Positions 9,661-19,644 of a DNA stretch of 64,000 nt are shown piece after piece. The stretch comes from Psychrobacillus soli (GTDB taxonomy: Bacteria; Bacillota; Bacilli; Bacillales_A; Planococcaceae): contig NZ_VDGG01000015.1 in NCBI RefSeq assembly GCF_006861775.1, positions 31,866 through 95,865 of the forward strand. Direction: 5' to 3'. Made by a program: the position numbers and the translations under genes. The notes under the pieces are model-generated. The model searched no databases and had not been told where the DNA came from. It saw only the letters and a program-made list of their open reading frames with translations. Every line of letters begins with the position of its first letter. The first letter of the stretch is position 1.

Positions 9661-9686
9661 TAAAATTCAACCAATTCGTCCGATAG
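9661..9686 (+). promoter_or_regulatory. Sigma-D (flagellar/chemotaxis) promoter
   Basis: TAAA at 9661-9664, a 14-nt spacer, then TCCGATAG at 9679-9686. The Bacillus sigma-D consensus is TAAA-N14/15-GCCGATAT, so the -35 core is perfect and the -10 matches six of eight. It lies 58 nt upstream of the chemoreceptor start. Chemoreceptor genes are classic SigD targets, which supports the assignment. Confidence 0.7.
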
Positions 9687-9743
9687 TAACTTAGAGTACC
9701 AGAAAACAAAGTATGAAGAAAACGAGAGAGAAGGTTATAATAA

Positions 9744-11426
9744 GTGTTTAAATTCAAAAGTATTAAAAGCAAGTTATTAGCTGCATTTTCGCTAGTGATA
9801 ATGCTTGTCCTATTATTAGGCGTCTATAATATTTCCGTCATCATGAAGAGTAATCGAGATGCGGAACAGATTGTGCAGAAAGAGCTCCCGCTATTAATCG
9901 CAAATGAGCAGATGGCGTTAACAATGGCGAATCGGATATCAACTGCCCGCGGGTATGTATTATTCGGTGGCGATTATAAAGATCGTTTTAATGCCTATAC
10001 AGAACAAGGCAAGGAATATGAAGCAGTTGTCAGGGGGATACGGGACTCCGAGGAATTCGATACCCTTATTAAGGAGACAATCTCTTGGAGAACAATGATT
10101 GATAAGGATGTCTTTCAGGAATATGACAAAGGGAATAAAGAGGTGGCGCTGCGCAATTTAAATACATCCACCGAACAGGTCCGTGAAATCATGGCCGGTT
10201 ATGAAAAAATGGCCAAAGATAGTGAAGCAACGATCATCGAGATTGAGCAATCAATTATAGAAGGCGGGCAATCGACATTTCGTACAGTTATAATTGTCAC
10301 CGTTTTAGTCATTTTACTGAGCACGGCAGCTGCACTAGTGACCGCTAGTTCGATTTCTAAACCGCTCAAAATCGTAACGGATCGATTGAACAGGATAGCG
10401 AAAGGAGATTTAACTGGAGAAGCTCTGGAAACGCGTTCCAAAGACGAAGCGGGTCAACTTATCCGTGCAACCAATGAATTGATCGACAATAATCGTCAAT
10501 TATTGAACGAAATCAATGTCGTCTCCAAAACGGTAACGGGTCAAAGTGAAGAATTGATTCAATCCGCAACTGAAGTGAAAGCGGCCACGTATCAAATTGC
10601 TACGACGATGTATGAATTGGCTGCTGGATCGGAATCGCAAGCTAGACATGCGAGTGATTTGTCCGAAGTAATGGAGTCATTCACCGTTAGGGTCGAAGAA
10701 GCAAATGAAAAAGGGGAAAACATTCAACACTCATCCGAAGAAGTTCTAAAGATGGCTTCGGAAGGCGGTCGTTTAATGGCAGCATCCAATGAACAAATGG
10801 TCAAAATCGATCAGATCGTGCAGGAAGCGGTTCAGAAAATCCGAGGATTAGATGTGCAAACCCAAGAAATCTCCAAGTTAGTTGAAGTAACGAAGGGGAT
10901 CGCCGATCAAACGAATCTCTTGGCGTTAAATGCAGCTATTGAAGCGGCGAGAGCAGGAGAACATGGAAAAGGCTTTGCTGTTGTCGCAGAAGAAGTGAAA
11001 AAACTAGCCGAACAAGTTTCCATTTCGGTCACAGATATCACAAGCATCGTAGGGAGTATCCAACAAGAGTCCAGTTCTGTAGCAGAATCACTACTAGTAG
11101 GTTATGAAGAAGTGGAAAAAGGAACAGAGCAAATTCAACGCACGAATGAGACATTCACCAGCATCAATCACGCTATAACAGCAATGGCGGAGCATATTCA
11201 GATTGTTTCCGAGAACTTAGCCGACATCGCGGCGAACAGCCAAGAAATGAGTGGATCGATTGAGGAAATTGCCGCTATCACCGAAGAAGCAGTCGCTGGT
11301 GTAGAGCAGACATCCGCTTCATCCCAACAAACAAGTGGTTCGATGGAGGAAGTCGCAGGTAGCGCAGAGCAACTTGCCAAATTGGCAGAAGAGCTGAATG
11401 GCTTGATACTTCGATACAAATTATGA
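9744..11426 (+). CDS. Methyl-accepting chemotaxis protein
   Basis: Membrane chemoreceptor signalling to CheA/CheW. 560 residues. A first membrane helix is at about 12-33 and a four-helix-bundle type extracellular sensor at about 34-178. The second membrane helix is at about 181-202, a HAMP domain at about 203-256, and the cytoplasmic coiled coil follows with the conserved tip containing [16 protein letters not shown]. Glutamine/glutamate-rich heptads with likely methylation sites occur near both ends of the cytoplasmic part. The start is a GTG at 9744 behind AGAAGG. It is a single-gene unit with its own sigma-D promoter and terminator. The ligand cannot be told from the sequence. Confidence 0.95.
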   Translation: MFKFKSIKSKLLAAFSLVIMLVLLLGVYNISVIMKSNRDAEQIVQKELPLLIANEQMALTMANRISTARGYVLFGGDYKDRFNAYTEQGKEYEAVVRGIRDSEEFDTLIKETISWRTMIDKDVFQEYDKGNKEVALRNLNTSTEQVREIMAGYEKMAKDSEATIIEIEQSIIEGGQSTFRTVIIVTVLVILLSTAAALVTASSISKPLKIVTDRLNRIAKGDLTGEALETRSKDEAGQLIRATNELIDNNRQLLNEINVVSKTVTGQSEELIQSATEVKAATYQIATTMYELAAGSESQARHASDLSEVMESFTVRVEEANEKGENIQHSSEEVLKMASEGGRLMAASNEQMVKIDQIVQEAVQKIRGLDVQTQEISKLVEVTKGIADQTNLLALNAAIEAARAGEHGKGFAVVAEEVKKLAEQVSISVTDITSIVGSIQQESSSVAESLLVGYEEVEKGTEQIQRTNETFTSINHAITAMAEHIQIVSENLADIAANSQEMSGSIEEIAAITEEAVAGVEQTSASSQQTSGSMEEVAGSAEQLAKLAEELNGLILRYKL

Positions 11427-11434
11427 GAACGAAG

Positions 11435-11471
11435 AGACCCATGGATATGATAAACCATGGGTCTTTCTTTT
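11435..11471 (+). terminator. Terminator of the chemoreceptor gene
   Basis: A perfect 10-bp stem AGACCCATGG / CCATGGGTCT around a 10-nt loop, followed by TTCTTTTATT. It starts 9 nt after the MCP stop codon. Confidence 0.88.
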
Positions 11472-11560
11472 ATTCACGATTGAAGTTCTATATTCCATCT
11501 GTTTGAAAACACCGTACTATTTATCATCCTGAGCAAAAATACATATACTCCATTTTGCCA

Positions 11561-12838
11561 TTACCGAACATCATCAAGCGATTTCACCACTGTGTGAGCA
11601 ATTGGTTTCCACTCAACTTTCTTAAAAAGAGCAACGATAGAAATAGGAATATAAGTAAACATAAAGAAGGGAAAAGTAATTGTGTAAGCAATCTTTTTCC
11701 AACCAGAACAATGTATTTTTTTCCATTCCGTCAAAGTTGTAATAAATCCAACTGTAAACAGTATTCCATAATACCAACCAAAGGAATTTAAAAGTACCTT
11801 TGTAGTTGCATGGATAATTTCTTTTCCATCAAAAAAACCAACTAGGTAGAATGATCCATTCACCATCATACTAATACTGGAGATGAGCATAGCCGGCATA
11901 ATCGTCATCGTCATATCGAAACATGAAAACCGATTATGTTGCCCCCTGAAAGTATTTCTAAGCAAACTACTTCCGTATTTAGCAAAGACCTGGTAAAACC
12001 CTTTTGCCCAACGTAATCTTTGATGCCAAGACTGTTCAAAGGTGACTGGTTGCTCATCATAGAACATGGCGTTTCTACAATATCCGATCTTTTCACCTTT
12101 AATAATCTGAGAAACGGAAAACTCGATGTCTTCTGTCAGGAGATGATGGATCCAACCTCCACTAGCTTTAATCAAATCAACATGCACCAAAAATCCTGTT
12201 CCAGAAATTGCACAACTAGTGTTAAGGACCATCCTTGGTAGGTTGAGATACTCAGCTTCATGTAGGAACCAGAGCGCATAACCTGCTGAAATCCAATTTT
12301 GGTCATAATTCTTGGAGTTTCTATAACTAGTAATTACCCTATAGCCTTGATTGAACGTTTTGTTCATCTCCTCTATATAATTTTCATCAAGGAGATTGTC
12401 GGCATCAAACACAAAATATCCTTCATACTTTCTAGATGAATATTCCCTTTCAATGATTTTAATCATATAATCGAGGGCATATCCCTTTCCAATAATAGAC
12501 TTATCAAAGCGTTCCCGGACAATAGCCCCGGCTTGCTCTGCAATCTTAGCAGTATCATCAGTACAGTTGTCTGCTACTACAAATACATCAATCAATTCCT
12601 TGGGATACTTCTGATTTTTTATACTTTTGATCAATTGCCCTATGACGAGTTCTTCATTTCGAGCTGCAATGATTATTGCATATTTGGAGGAATGAACATT
12701 CTCCATCAAAGGTTTTTTACTTTTTTTGGTCTTAAATGCAACAAACATGTAGACAATCTGATAGGAATACATCAATGCAAATAATAGGAGCATGAAAAAA
12801 TTAAAATTATTTATATAAACTAATACTTGCGTGCCCAA
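11561..12838 (-). CDS. Membrane-bound family 2 glycosyltransferase
   Basis: Processive-type GT2 enzyme with an N-terminal membrane helix (about 10-34), a cytoplasmic catalytic domain and three C-terminal membrane helices (about 310-405). The nucleotide-sugar site residues are visible: ADNCTDD near 90-95, DAD at 145-147, TED at 235-237 and QRLRW at 273-277, as in cellulose, hyaluronan and poly-GlcNAc synthases. Its 425 residues lack a PilZ domain. The start is a TTG at 12838 behind GGGGGG; an internal start is possible. It is divergent from a secreted phosphodiesterase. The product polysaccharide cannot be named. Confidence 0.88.
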   Translation of the reverse strand: MGTQVLVYINNFNFFMLLLFALMYSYQIVYMFVAFKTKKSKKPLMENVHSSKYAIIIAARNEELVIGQLIKSIKNQKYPKELIDVFVVADNCTDDTAKIAEQAGAIVRERFDKSIIGKGYALDYMIKIIEREYSSRKYEGYFVFDADNLLDENYIEEMNKTFNQGYRVITSYRNSKNYDQNWISAGYALWFLHEAEYLNLPRMVLNTSCAISGTGFLVHVDLIKASGGWIHHLLTEDIEFSVSQIIKGEKIGYCRNAMFYDEQPVTFEQSWHQRLRWAKGFYQVFAKYGSSLLRNTFRGQHNRFSCFDMTMTIMPAMLISSISMMVNGSFYLVGFFDGKEIIHATTKVLLNSFGWYYGILFTVGFITTLTEWKKIHCSGWKKIAYTITFPFFMFTYIPISIVALFKKVEWKPIAHTVVKSLDDVR

Positions 12839-13132
12839 GCCGATCCCCCCATGCGGTTATCATTTTACTTTTAACATTCTTCGGCTTCTTTCCCTAAATT
12901 TATACGCCTTCAAAAGGTATCAAGCATATTTGACTCCCCTTTAAAAAATAAGTATATTACATCAATTTACATCTTGGATTAAAATAATGTTAAGTCCATG
13001 TAAATTTTTGGAACTAAGTATTAGAAAATAAATTCTAAGATTCAAGGCACTGTAAAATCTATAAGTTGATAGGATGTATCCATCTATTTCATTTAAACCA
13101 TACTAACGATTATTATTTAAAAGGGTGAAAGC

Positions 13133-14695
13133 ATGAAACGTAATATACTCATAACGGTTATAGTTTTCATTTTTCTCATGGCTAGTTTTCTATTGACCTT
13201 TTCAATGTCGCCTACGAAAGATATTAACGACTCGGTTATCAATAAAACGAAAAAACCAGTCATACTCATCACAATCGACTCGCTTATGAGTCAGCCCCTC
13301 CAAAAAGTCATCCAAGAAGGAAAAGCCCCTGCTTTTTCATTTTTAATAAACAACGGACAATTCCACCCTGAAGTAATTAGCTCCTATCCTACAATGTCCG
13401 TGACGATTGACAGTACTGTGTTGACTGGCACTTATGCAGATCAGCATAAGATCCCAGGCCTCATTTGGTTTAAGGAAGATGAAAATCGTATTATTAGCTA
13501 TGGAAGTGGTCTGAGCGAAATATGGAGTCTTGGAGTGAGAAATGTAGCGCTTGATAGTATTGTTCATTTAAACGAAGAACATTTGAGCAAAAATGTTCAG
13601 ACCATTCACGAAAAACTCTCAAATAGTAACATTCAATCTGCCTCTATTAACGGGCTTGTCTATCGTGGAAGTTTCAAACACCAATTAAATGTGCCAAAAC
13701 TAATTTCAGCAATGAGACTTCTACCGAATGATATAGATATCAGCGGACCAACATTACTTTCATTAGGAACATTATCTCAATATAATTCCGAAAATGATTA
13801 TCACAAGTTAGCCTGGAAAAGAATGGGTGTGAATAATCAATTTACCGTTAACGAGTTAAAATTATTGATTGAACAAAATAAACTGCCCGCATTTACGCTC
13901 GCCTATTTACCAGATGCAGATAAAGATTTACATAAAAATGGGCCAGATGAGATGAAAGCAATTGAAAAAGCAGATAAGCATCTTCAAGAACTATTAAATT
14001 CTTATTCGACTTGGGAAGAAGCGATTGAACAAACAATATGGATTGTACATGGAGATAGCGCTCAATCTACGGTTCTAAAGGATAAAGACACTTCTCTAAT
14101 CGATTTAAATGATTTGTTGAAGGACTATTCCTTTTGGGAACGTGAAAATACGAATGGCGAAATTGCAATCGCTATTAACGAGCGAATGGCATACATTAAC
14201 TTAAATGATGAAAACATGGAGCTTTCAGAGGTAGTAAAGATATTAAAAAAGGATCAGCGCATTGGCATTATTGCTTGGAAAGAGGGGGAAACAAACTATG
14301 TTATCTCTCCACAATCTAATCTGGAGTTTACCTTTTCTCCAAAAGGTTCGTTTAAGGATTTGTATGACCAATCGTGGGAGTTGAATGGTGATCAGTCGAT
14401 TTTAAATTTATCGATTGATAGCGGGGGACGTATCGAATACGGCGATTATCCAGATGCTCTGGCAAGACTTTATGGTGCCCTACATTCACATGAAGGTCGA
14501 TTCATTATTGTAGATGCAAAGCCACAATATGAATTTATTGAAAAACATAGTCATGATCATGCTGGAGGAGGAGCACATGGTTCTTTACACAAAATCGATT
14601 CCGTTGTCCCGCTTATAATAGCTGGGACTCATGCAAAACCCGAATACAATAGACTCGTGGACTTCAAAGAATGGATTCTTAATTTAACGAAATGA
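13133..14695 (+). CDS. Secreted alkaline-phosphatase-superfamily phosphodiesterase (NPP-like)
   Basis: 520 residues with a signal-anchor at about 5-23, so the enzyme acts outside the membrane. The nucleotide pyrophosphatase/phosphodiesterase pattern is present: metal aspartate in LITIDSLM, nucleophilic threonine in SSYPTMS, DADKDLHKNGP for the next metal ligands, VHGD, and C-terminal histidines in AGGGAHGSLHK. The substrate is not evident; phosphodiester bonds in nucleotides or in wall or lipid polymers are possible. The start is an ATG behind AAAGGGTGAAAGC. It is divergent from the GT2 gene, with a 294-nt shared promoter region in which no clear operator was found. Confidence 0.85.
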   Translation: MKRNILITVIVFIFLMASFLLTFSMSPTKDINDSVINKTKKPVILITIDSLMSQPLQKVIQEGKAPAFSFLINNGQFHPEVISSYPTMSVTIDSTVLTGTYADQHKIPGLIWFKEDENRIISYGSGLSEIWSLGVRNVALDSIVHLNEEHLSKNVQTIHEKLSNSNIQSASINGLVYRGSFKHQLNVPKLISAMRLLPNDIDISGPTLLSLGTLSQYNSENDYHKLAWKRMGVNNQFTVNELKLLIEQNKLPAFTLAYLPDADKDLHKNGPDEMKAIEKADKHLQELLNSYSTWEEAIEQTIWIVHGDSAQSTVLKDKDTSLIDLNDLLKDYSFWERENTNGEIAIAINERMAYINLNDENMELSEVVKILKKDQRIGIIAWKEGETNYVISPQSNLEFTFSPKGSFKDLYDQSWELNGDQSILNLSIDSGGRIEYGDYPDALARLYGALHSHEGRFIIVDAKPQYEFIEKHSHDHAGGGAHGSLHKIDSVVPLIIAGTHAKPEYNRLVDFKEWILNLTK

Positions 14696-14752
14696 ATGGT
14701 TACTAAAAGGACTAAATAGCCAATTGAAAATACAAGCAAGGAGAAAGAAAGC

Positions 14753-14794
14753 AAAAAGGAATTATGTCAGATTCATGGCATAGTTCCTTTTCTC
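14753..14794. terminator. Convergent terminator between phosphodiesterase and nrnB
   Basis: A 13-bp stem (AAAAGGAATTATG / CATAGTTCCTTTT, one wobble pair) followed by TTTTCTC on the plus strand and preceded by A-rich sequence that gives T's on the minus strand. It lies between two convergent genes and can serve both. Confidence 0.78.
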
Positions 14795-14808
14795 GTAATA
14801 TATAAAAT

Positions 14809-15999
14809 CTAATCCTGGTAGCTAGCTTTTTTTACCTCATTCATTAAATACTCAACAAAATGATCATCCTTTACCAGCCATGCTTCATCATATCGTTTTA
14901 GAAATTGCTCGCCTTCTTCAAAACTTGTAAAGGCTTGTTCCATTACCGTTTTATTTTTTTCAATCATCCAGTTCCGGTCATTCGATTGATAAAGAAGAAA
15001 AACATCTTCCTTTCTATTTTTGTACATCGAACCGAATAAAGAATGTTTCAAATTATAACGATTTCTTTTCGCATCTTCTTGTATTGGCTCCAAATGAAAT
15101 GTATCCAACACAAACTGCTTATATGCTTCCTCTGTTAAAGAACAACCAGACGCTTTCTGATGGCCGCCACCACCGAAAAATCCTGCAATTTCAGAAACAT
15201 CGATATGATCATGAATTGTACGCAATGATATTCGTTTTCCCCCCATATTTAATATAGCAATGAAATCAAGATGGGGATATTCTTTCCCTAGTTCATTTCC
15301 TAGTTCGGAATGGTACGATTCTGCATAAACGATACCAGCCATATACTCTCCAGTTTCTGACTGTACGATTTCCCTTTTTTTCCGACGTATATAACGATCA
15401 ATCTTGTCTTCTTCCATGTTCAGCATTTTCTTTTCGAATTCATCAAAATCAAAATGTTCACTTGTAAGAAGTCGGTCGATCATTTTTTCTTCAAAATCTT
15501 CAATAGACACTAAATAGAAGAGTGAATTTAGCGAATGAGCTTGATGGTTTTCATTCTTCTCCCACTCCCATGTATCATACTGCCGCACTAACTCTACAAA
15601 TTCAGTAATAGCATCCTTTGCTTCCAAAACTTTATGCGCAACAAGATATTGATAAAATAAGGAGGTAGCTGAAGTTAATTTGCCTTCATCATCCTCTACT
15701 AAAACATAGCCCCACTTATAATCATTCAAATGTGTAGCTGTTTTGTGATGATCAATTAGTTGGACTTTCTCTTTTGTAACATAAAAATCTTGCAGCCTTT
15801 TTTCATTTTCTTTATTTGGTGATAAATCAGTAATAAACAAAAACGTTTCGGGATGATCATTTTCTAAAAAGAATTCAATTTCTCGATTAAGCGACGCTAC
15901 CGAATTATATCGCACCTTCACTTGCTTTCCAAAAGCAAGTTTTGCTAAAATGCCACATCCGACACCATCCAAATCATTATGGGACAATAATTTATACAT
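14809..15999 (-). CDS. nrnB: DHH/DHHA1 nanoRNase (NrnB-like)
   Basis: Degrades short oligoribonucleotides to mononucleotides, by analogy with B. subtilis NrnB (YngD). 396 residues from the ATG at 15999. I prefer this start because GGAGGTG precedes it by 7 nt and the protein then opens MYKLLSHNDLDGVGCG; the frame extends 27 codons upstream without support. Motifs are the first catalytic aspartates in SHNDLDGVGCG, DHH in LIDHHKTA near residue 80, and the DHHA1 substrate-binding motif GGGGHQKASGC near 295. It is cytoplasmic, standing between a convergent phosphodiesterase gene and the MFS gene. Confidence 0.88.
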   Translation of the reverse strand: MYKLLSHNDLDGVGCGILAKLAFGKQVKVRYNSVASLNREIEFFLENDHPETFLFITDLSPNKENEKRLQDFYVTKEKVQLIDHHKTATHLNDYKWGYVLVEDDEGKLTSATSLFYQYLVAHKVLEAKDAITEFVELVRQYDTWEWEKNENHQAHSLNSLFYLVSIEDFEEKMIDRLLTSEHFDFDEFEKKMLNMEEDKIDRYIRRKKREIVQSETGEYMAGIVYAESYHSELGNELGKEYPHLDFIAILNMGGKRISLRTIHDHIDVSEIAGFFGGGGHQKASGCSLTEEAYKQFVLDTFHLEPIQEDAKRNRYNLKHSLFGSMYKNRKEDVFLLYQSNDRNWMIEKNKTVMEQAFTSFEEGEQFLKRYDEAWLVKDDHFVEYLMNEVKKASYQD

Positions 16000-16247
16000 C
16001 CACTTCACCTCCATCGTAGTATGGTTATGAAACGCGTATTTTATAAGGAAGAAAACGTATGGAGGAAATGCATGTCGCAAAATGATAAAAAGGAATCAGC
16101 ATGAATAAATCTCACACCGATTCCATTAAACCATCTATTATTCAGGTGTCATATGTTCCTTTTTAAAAAAGTCCATTAAGTACTTTATCAAATACACTTC
16201 GGTGCAAGCTGGTCGTAAAAAAACATTTGCTGGATGTAGTTGAAAGT

Positions 16248-17612
16248 TTATAATCTATTCGTAGAAGATTTTAAAATAGTGACTTTTTTAGAAGTTACTT
16301 GTTTTTCTACTGCATAGTCTGCACGGTCTTCCCGAATAAAGCTCATTGCTATTGCACCAAAAATCGCAGCAATACTAATTGCAAAAAAGTTAAACTGTGG
16401 TTGAAGATTAAAAGTTAATAGAATTCCCATATAAGTTGGAGCTACTATGGAACCGAGACGTCCAAATGCCATTGTACTACCGAGTGCTGCTGCTCGAACA
16501 TCGACCGAATAATACTCCGCTACATATGCATTAGACATATTTTGTAAACCAACTGAAGCAGCCCCAATAAGCGCAATTAGCCCGTAAGCAATATAAATAT
16601 TTTTCGAGTAGCCGATCAGCACCAATGATACAGCCCCTACTATATAAAGTGGGATTAGAACACGTTTGAAACCAAGTAATTGAATAAGGTTTCCGAATAC
16701 CAGTGTTCCAATAATTGCCCCTATTTGTAGCACCGCAACAAATAAAAGACTTGATTTTAGATCATATCCTGCACTCATCATTAATGTCGGAAGCCATGTA
16801 TTTAAAGAATACATCAATATGAAAGTACAGAAGCAAGAGAGCCAGAACATCGTCGTGCTTAAAGCAAGTTTGTTTTTAAAAAGATCACGAACCGATGATT
16901 TTTGTAACTTTTCCTGTTGAACATATGTAAATTGGACAACTTGCGAAAGCGTTGGCTCTATTTTTCGAAGGACAGTGACAAGACTTTTTGTATCCTTTTG
17001 TTTCATTAAAGTACTAATCGATTCTGGGAGGATACGTGCAGCAAATGGTAACAAAAGAAGTGGTAATCCACCAATCCAGTAAACTGGTTGCCAACCAAAT
17101 TTTTCGAGAAATACTTGTCCGCTAAATGATGCAGTCATTGCACCAACAGAATAACCGCAAAAAATGAATGAAATAATGGCAACACGGTATTTGGTCGGAG
17201 CGTATTCTGAGATTAAAGCAGCGATATTTGGCATAACACCACCAAAACCTAACCCTGCAATAATACGACAAATAACAAAGAATATAGGTGTCGGTGCAAA
17301 TCCAGATAATAATGTAAAGAAACTAAATAAGAAAGTTGTAAAAATAATAATGCGTTTTTTTCCGAAACGATCTGCATACAGCCCAAATAAAACAGCACCA
17401 ATTGCCGTACCAATTGTCGTATAACTACCGATCGACCCTGCTACTATATCCGTGATGCCCCAGTCTTCTTTTAACAAAGGAATCGTCGCGCCATAAATGA
17501 CAACATCATAACCGTCGAACATCATGATAAAAAATAAACAAAGAATAAGTATGTAATGAAAGCCTTTTAATTTACTCTGATTAACTATTTCAATAGGATT
17601 TACTGTATTCAT
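16248..17612 (-). CDS. Aromatic acid:H+ symporter family MFS transporter
   Basis: 454 residues with twelve predicted membrane helices. The N-terminal DGYDVVIYGATIP segment and the loop 2-3 motif GLYADRFGKKR are hallmarks of the AAHS family (benzoate, 4-hydroxybenzoate and protocatechuate importers such as BenK/PcaK). The substrate is not determinable here because no ring-cleavage genes lie nearby. The gene follows a LysR-type regulator on the same strand across a 105-nt gap, and that regulator is a plausible controller. Confidence 0.88.
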   Translation of the reverse strand: MNTVNPIEIVNQSKLKGFHYILILCLFFIMMFDGYDVVIYGATIPLLKEDWGITDIVAGSIGSYTTIGTAIGAVLFGLYADRFGKKRIIIFTTFLFSFFTLLSGFAPTPIFFVICRIIAGLGFGGVMPNIAALISEYAPTKYRVAIISFIFCGYSVGAMTASFSGQVFLEKFGWQPVYWIGGLPLLLLPFAARILPESISTLMKQKDTKSLVTVLRKIEPTLSQVVQFTYVQQEKLQKSSVRDLFKNKLALSTTMFWLSCFCTFILMYSLNTWLPTLMMSAGYDLKSSLLFVAVLQIGAIIGTLVFGNLIQLLGFKRVLIPLYIVGAVSLVLIGYSKNIYIAYGLIALIGAASVGLQNMSNAYVAEYYSVDVRAAALGSTMAFGRLGSIVAPTYMGILLTFNLQPQFNFFAISIAAIFGAIAMSFIREDRADYAVEKQVTSKKVTILKSSTNRL

Positions 17613-17717
17613 GCTAACCTCTCCGATGCGAATTTAGTCTGTAATGTAAGGAGATTGTAGCACGATAGAATAGCTAGCATATAACACATAAAATGTATCA
17701 CTAGCCATAGTTTTAAA

Positions 17718-18635
17718 CTATAGTCGAGTTTGTTCTTCAGCAATTGTTTCTTTTAAATACTCAATATAAATGTTTGCTAAAGGGCTATTTTTGACATTTT
17801 TATGTGTAATATACCCAACGGTAATCCGTTCCTCTACATGTAAAGGAACAGCAACGATATCTTTACTATTTAGTTCATGACTAATCACACCCGTTGAAAT
17901 CGTATAGCCATTTAAGCCAATTAATAAATTAAAGAGTGTAGCCCGATCACTGACGGTAATATTTTTAGGTCTAGAAATGGTACTTAAAATTTCCTCCGAA
18001 AAGTAAAAAGAATTATAGTCCCCTTGTTCAAAGGAAAGATATGGATAGGGATATAAATCAAATAATGTCACAAAGTCTTGCTTTGCGAGTGGATTTCGTG
18101 AACTAATAAATACATGGGGCTTTGCTTCAAATAGTTCGTGAAAAAGGAGATTACCTTCTCTAAGAAATTTATAAATCACTTTTTTATTGAAATCATTTAC
18201 ATATAAAATACCAATTTCACTACGGAGATTTTTCACATCTTCAATAATTTCATAGGTCTTTGTTTCTCTTAACGTGAACTCGTACTCATCCCGATTATAT
18301 TCTTTTAGCAGGCGTACAAATGCACTTACCGCAAACGCATAGTGCTGAGCCGATACAGAGAAATGTTGTTGTAATGATTGCGTATTGGAATATCGATTTT
18401 CTAGAAGAGCAGCTTGTTCCACTACTTGTCGTGCATACCCTAAAAACTCTGCCCCTTCAGCTGTCATAATAATTCCTTTATTCGTTCTCAAAAAAATTAT
18501 AATTCCTATTTCATTTTCTAACTCTTTTAGTGCATTGGAAAGGCTTGGTTGGCTAATAAATAAATTTTGCGCAGCTTTACTGATGGAACGACTTCTTGCA
18601 ACTTCAATTACATATTTTAACTGTTGTAATGTCAT
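17718..18635 (-). CDS. LysR-family transcriptional regulator
   Basis: 305 residues. The N-terminal winged HTH (about 1-60) reads MTLQQLKYVIEVARS ... SISKAAQNLFISQPSLS, the standard LysR recognition region. The co-inducer-binding domain fills residues 90-295. It is codirectional with the MFS gene downstream and probably controls it; this is inference from neighbourhood, since LysR genes more often face their targets divergently. The effector is unknown. Confidence 0.92.
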   Translation of the reverse strand: MTLQQLKYVIEVARSRSISKAAQNLFISQPSLSNALKELENEIGIIIFLRTNKGIIMTAEGAEFLGYARQVVEQAALLENRYSNTQSLQQHFSVSAQHYAFAVSAFVRLLKEYNRDEYEFTLRETKTYEIIEDVKNLRSEIGILYVNDFNKKVIYKFLREGNLLFHELFEAKPHVFISSRNPLAKQDFVTLFDLYPYPYLSFEQGDYNSFYFSEEILSTISRPKNITVSDRATLFNLLIGLNGYTISTGVISHELNSKDIVAVPLHVEERITVGYITHKNVKNSPLANIYIEYLKETIAEEQTRL

Positions 18636-18831
18636 TATTTTGTACCTCTTTCTATTATATTATGTAATTTGTAGTTTTCGTAAAGAAGATATGTGTCATC
18701 ATTTCTCCGTCCCTAAAGAAATGATTAATCAGTTATGTATAAGTGCAGAGTGGAATCCAATTCAACTCACAAACACTGGTGTTAATATTTTATCTTCCAT
18801 TGTTTATTTCCCTCGAAATATTACCGAATTT

Positions 18832-19485
18832 TTAAAGTAACATGGAATGTCCGTGTCTTTCTAAAAATGCTTCTTTTTCTTTATAGTCTGGCATAATACT
18901 TCCAACACGTCTCCAAAATGAACGATCATGATTCATGTGTATTAAATGACATAATTCATGGATTATCACATAATCAATAACTTCCACCGGGGCCATAGCT
19001 AAACGATAATTAAATGTTAGCTTTTTATCCGAACTACAACTACCCCACTTGGTTTTAGATTCTACTATTTCAATGATCTTAGGCTTTACTTTCAGTTGTT
19101 TTTGATATATTTTTATCCGTTCTCCTACAATCGCCTTACATCTATTGATATAGAACTTCTTTAGATTTCTTTTTAGTGCCTCTTCATTTAACTCATTACT
19201 ATCTATTAATTCATGAAGAAAACACTCTTTTCCAAGGTATAAAAACTTCCCTTGAGCGTGATACTCTCTCGCCTTAGGAATTTCTCGAGCCACACCAATT
19301 TCATGGATTTTCTCTAGTATCCATTTCCCTTTACTTTCTATTGCACTAACAATAATTTCTTTACTAGTGTCCTTTGGGACTTTAACAGTTATGAAACCCA
19401 CCGAATCTATATGAATTGATAGCTTCTTCCTATTTCCATACTGAACATTAAATTCTATCATAGTATTTTCAATTTCAATTTTCAT
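18832..19485 (-). CDS. YgjP/SprT-like zinc metallopeptidase (DUF45)
   Basis: 217 residues. The zinc site HELCHLIHMNHDRSFW near residue 175, with HExxH and a downstream His in NHD, and the upstream motif TKWGSCSSDKK near 143 are diagnostic of the YgjP/WLM-related family. Members are putative proteases whose substrates are mostly unknown; the E. coli homologue lies near a type I restriction system. No signal peptide is visible, so it is cytoplasmic. GGAGG precedes the ATG. Confidence 0.88.
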   Translation of the reverse strand: MKIEIENTMIEFNVQYGNRKKLSIHIDSVGFITVKVPKDTSKEIIVSAIESKGKWILEKIHEIGVAREIPKAREYHAQGKFLYLGKECFLHELIDSNELNEEALKRNLKKFYINRCKAIVGERIKIYQKQLKVKPKIIEIVESKTKWGSCSSDKKLTFNYRLAMAPVEVIDYVIIHELCHLIHMNHDRSFWRRVGSIMPDYKEKEAFLERHGHSMLL

Positions 19486-19526
19486 AACTAGCCTCCGTTT
19501 CTCGCTTGATTAAAGCCGTATGTAGT

Positions 19527-19577
19527 AAAAGGCATCAGATCCTAATACAATGTTGAATTGTTTTAGAATCTGACACC
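19527..19577 (-). terminator. Long hairpin after the DUF4256 gene
   Basis: An imperfect inverted repeat of about 21 bp per arm (arms at 19531-19551 and 19556-19577, including TCAGAT ... ATCTGA) with a 4-nt loop. On the minus strand it is followed by TTTTACTAC. It begins 68 nt past the DUF4256 stop and probably ends that transcript. Confidence 0.6.
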
Positions 19578-19644
19578 TTAACTCTAAATTTATATAAGTT
19601 GAAGTATAAAATAACCTTCCACTGGTGATAGCTCGGCATATAAT

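Noticed and set aside
15999..16080. 27-codon N-terminal extension of NrnB
   Set aside because: No ribosome site at the upstream ATG, while the ATG at 15999 has GGAGGTG and gives the family-typical N-terminus.
18691..18840. 49-codon plus-strand ORF (starts MCHHFSVPKEMINQL)
   Set aside because: Ribosome site weak and too close, no recognised family, and its end overlaps the metallopeptidase gene. Possibly a gene fragment, but not supportable.
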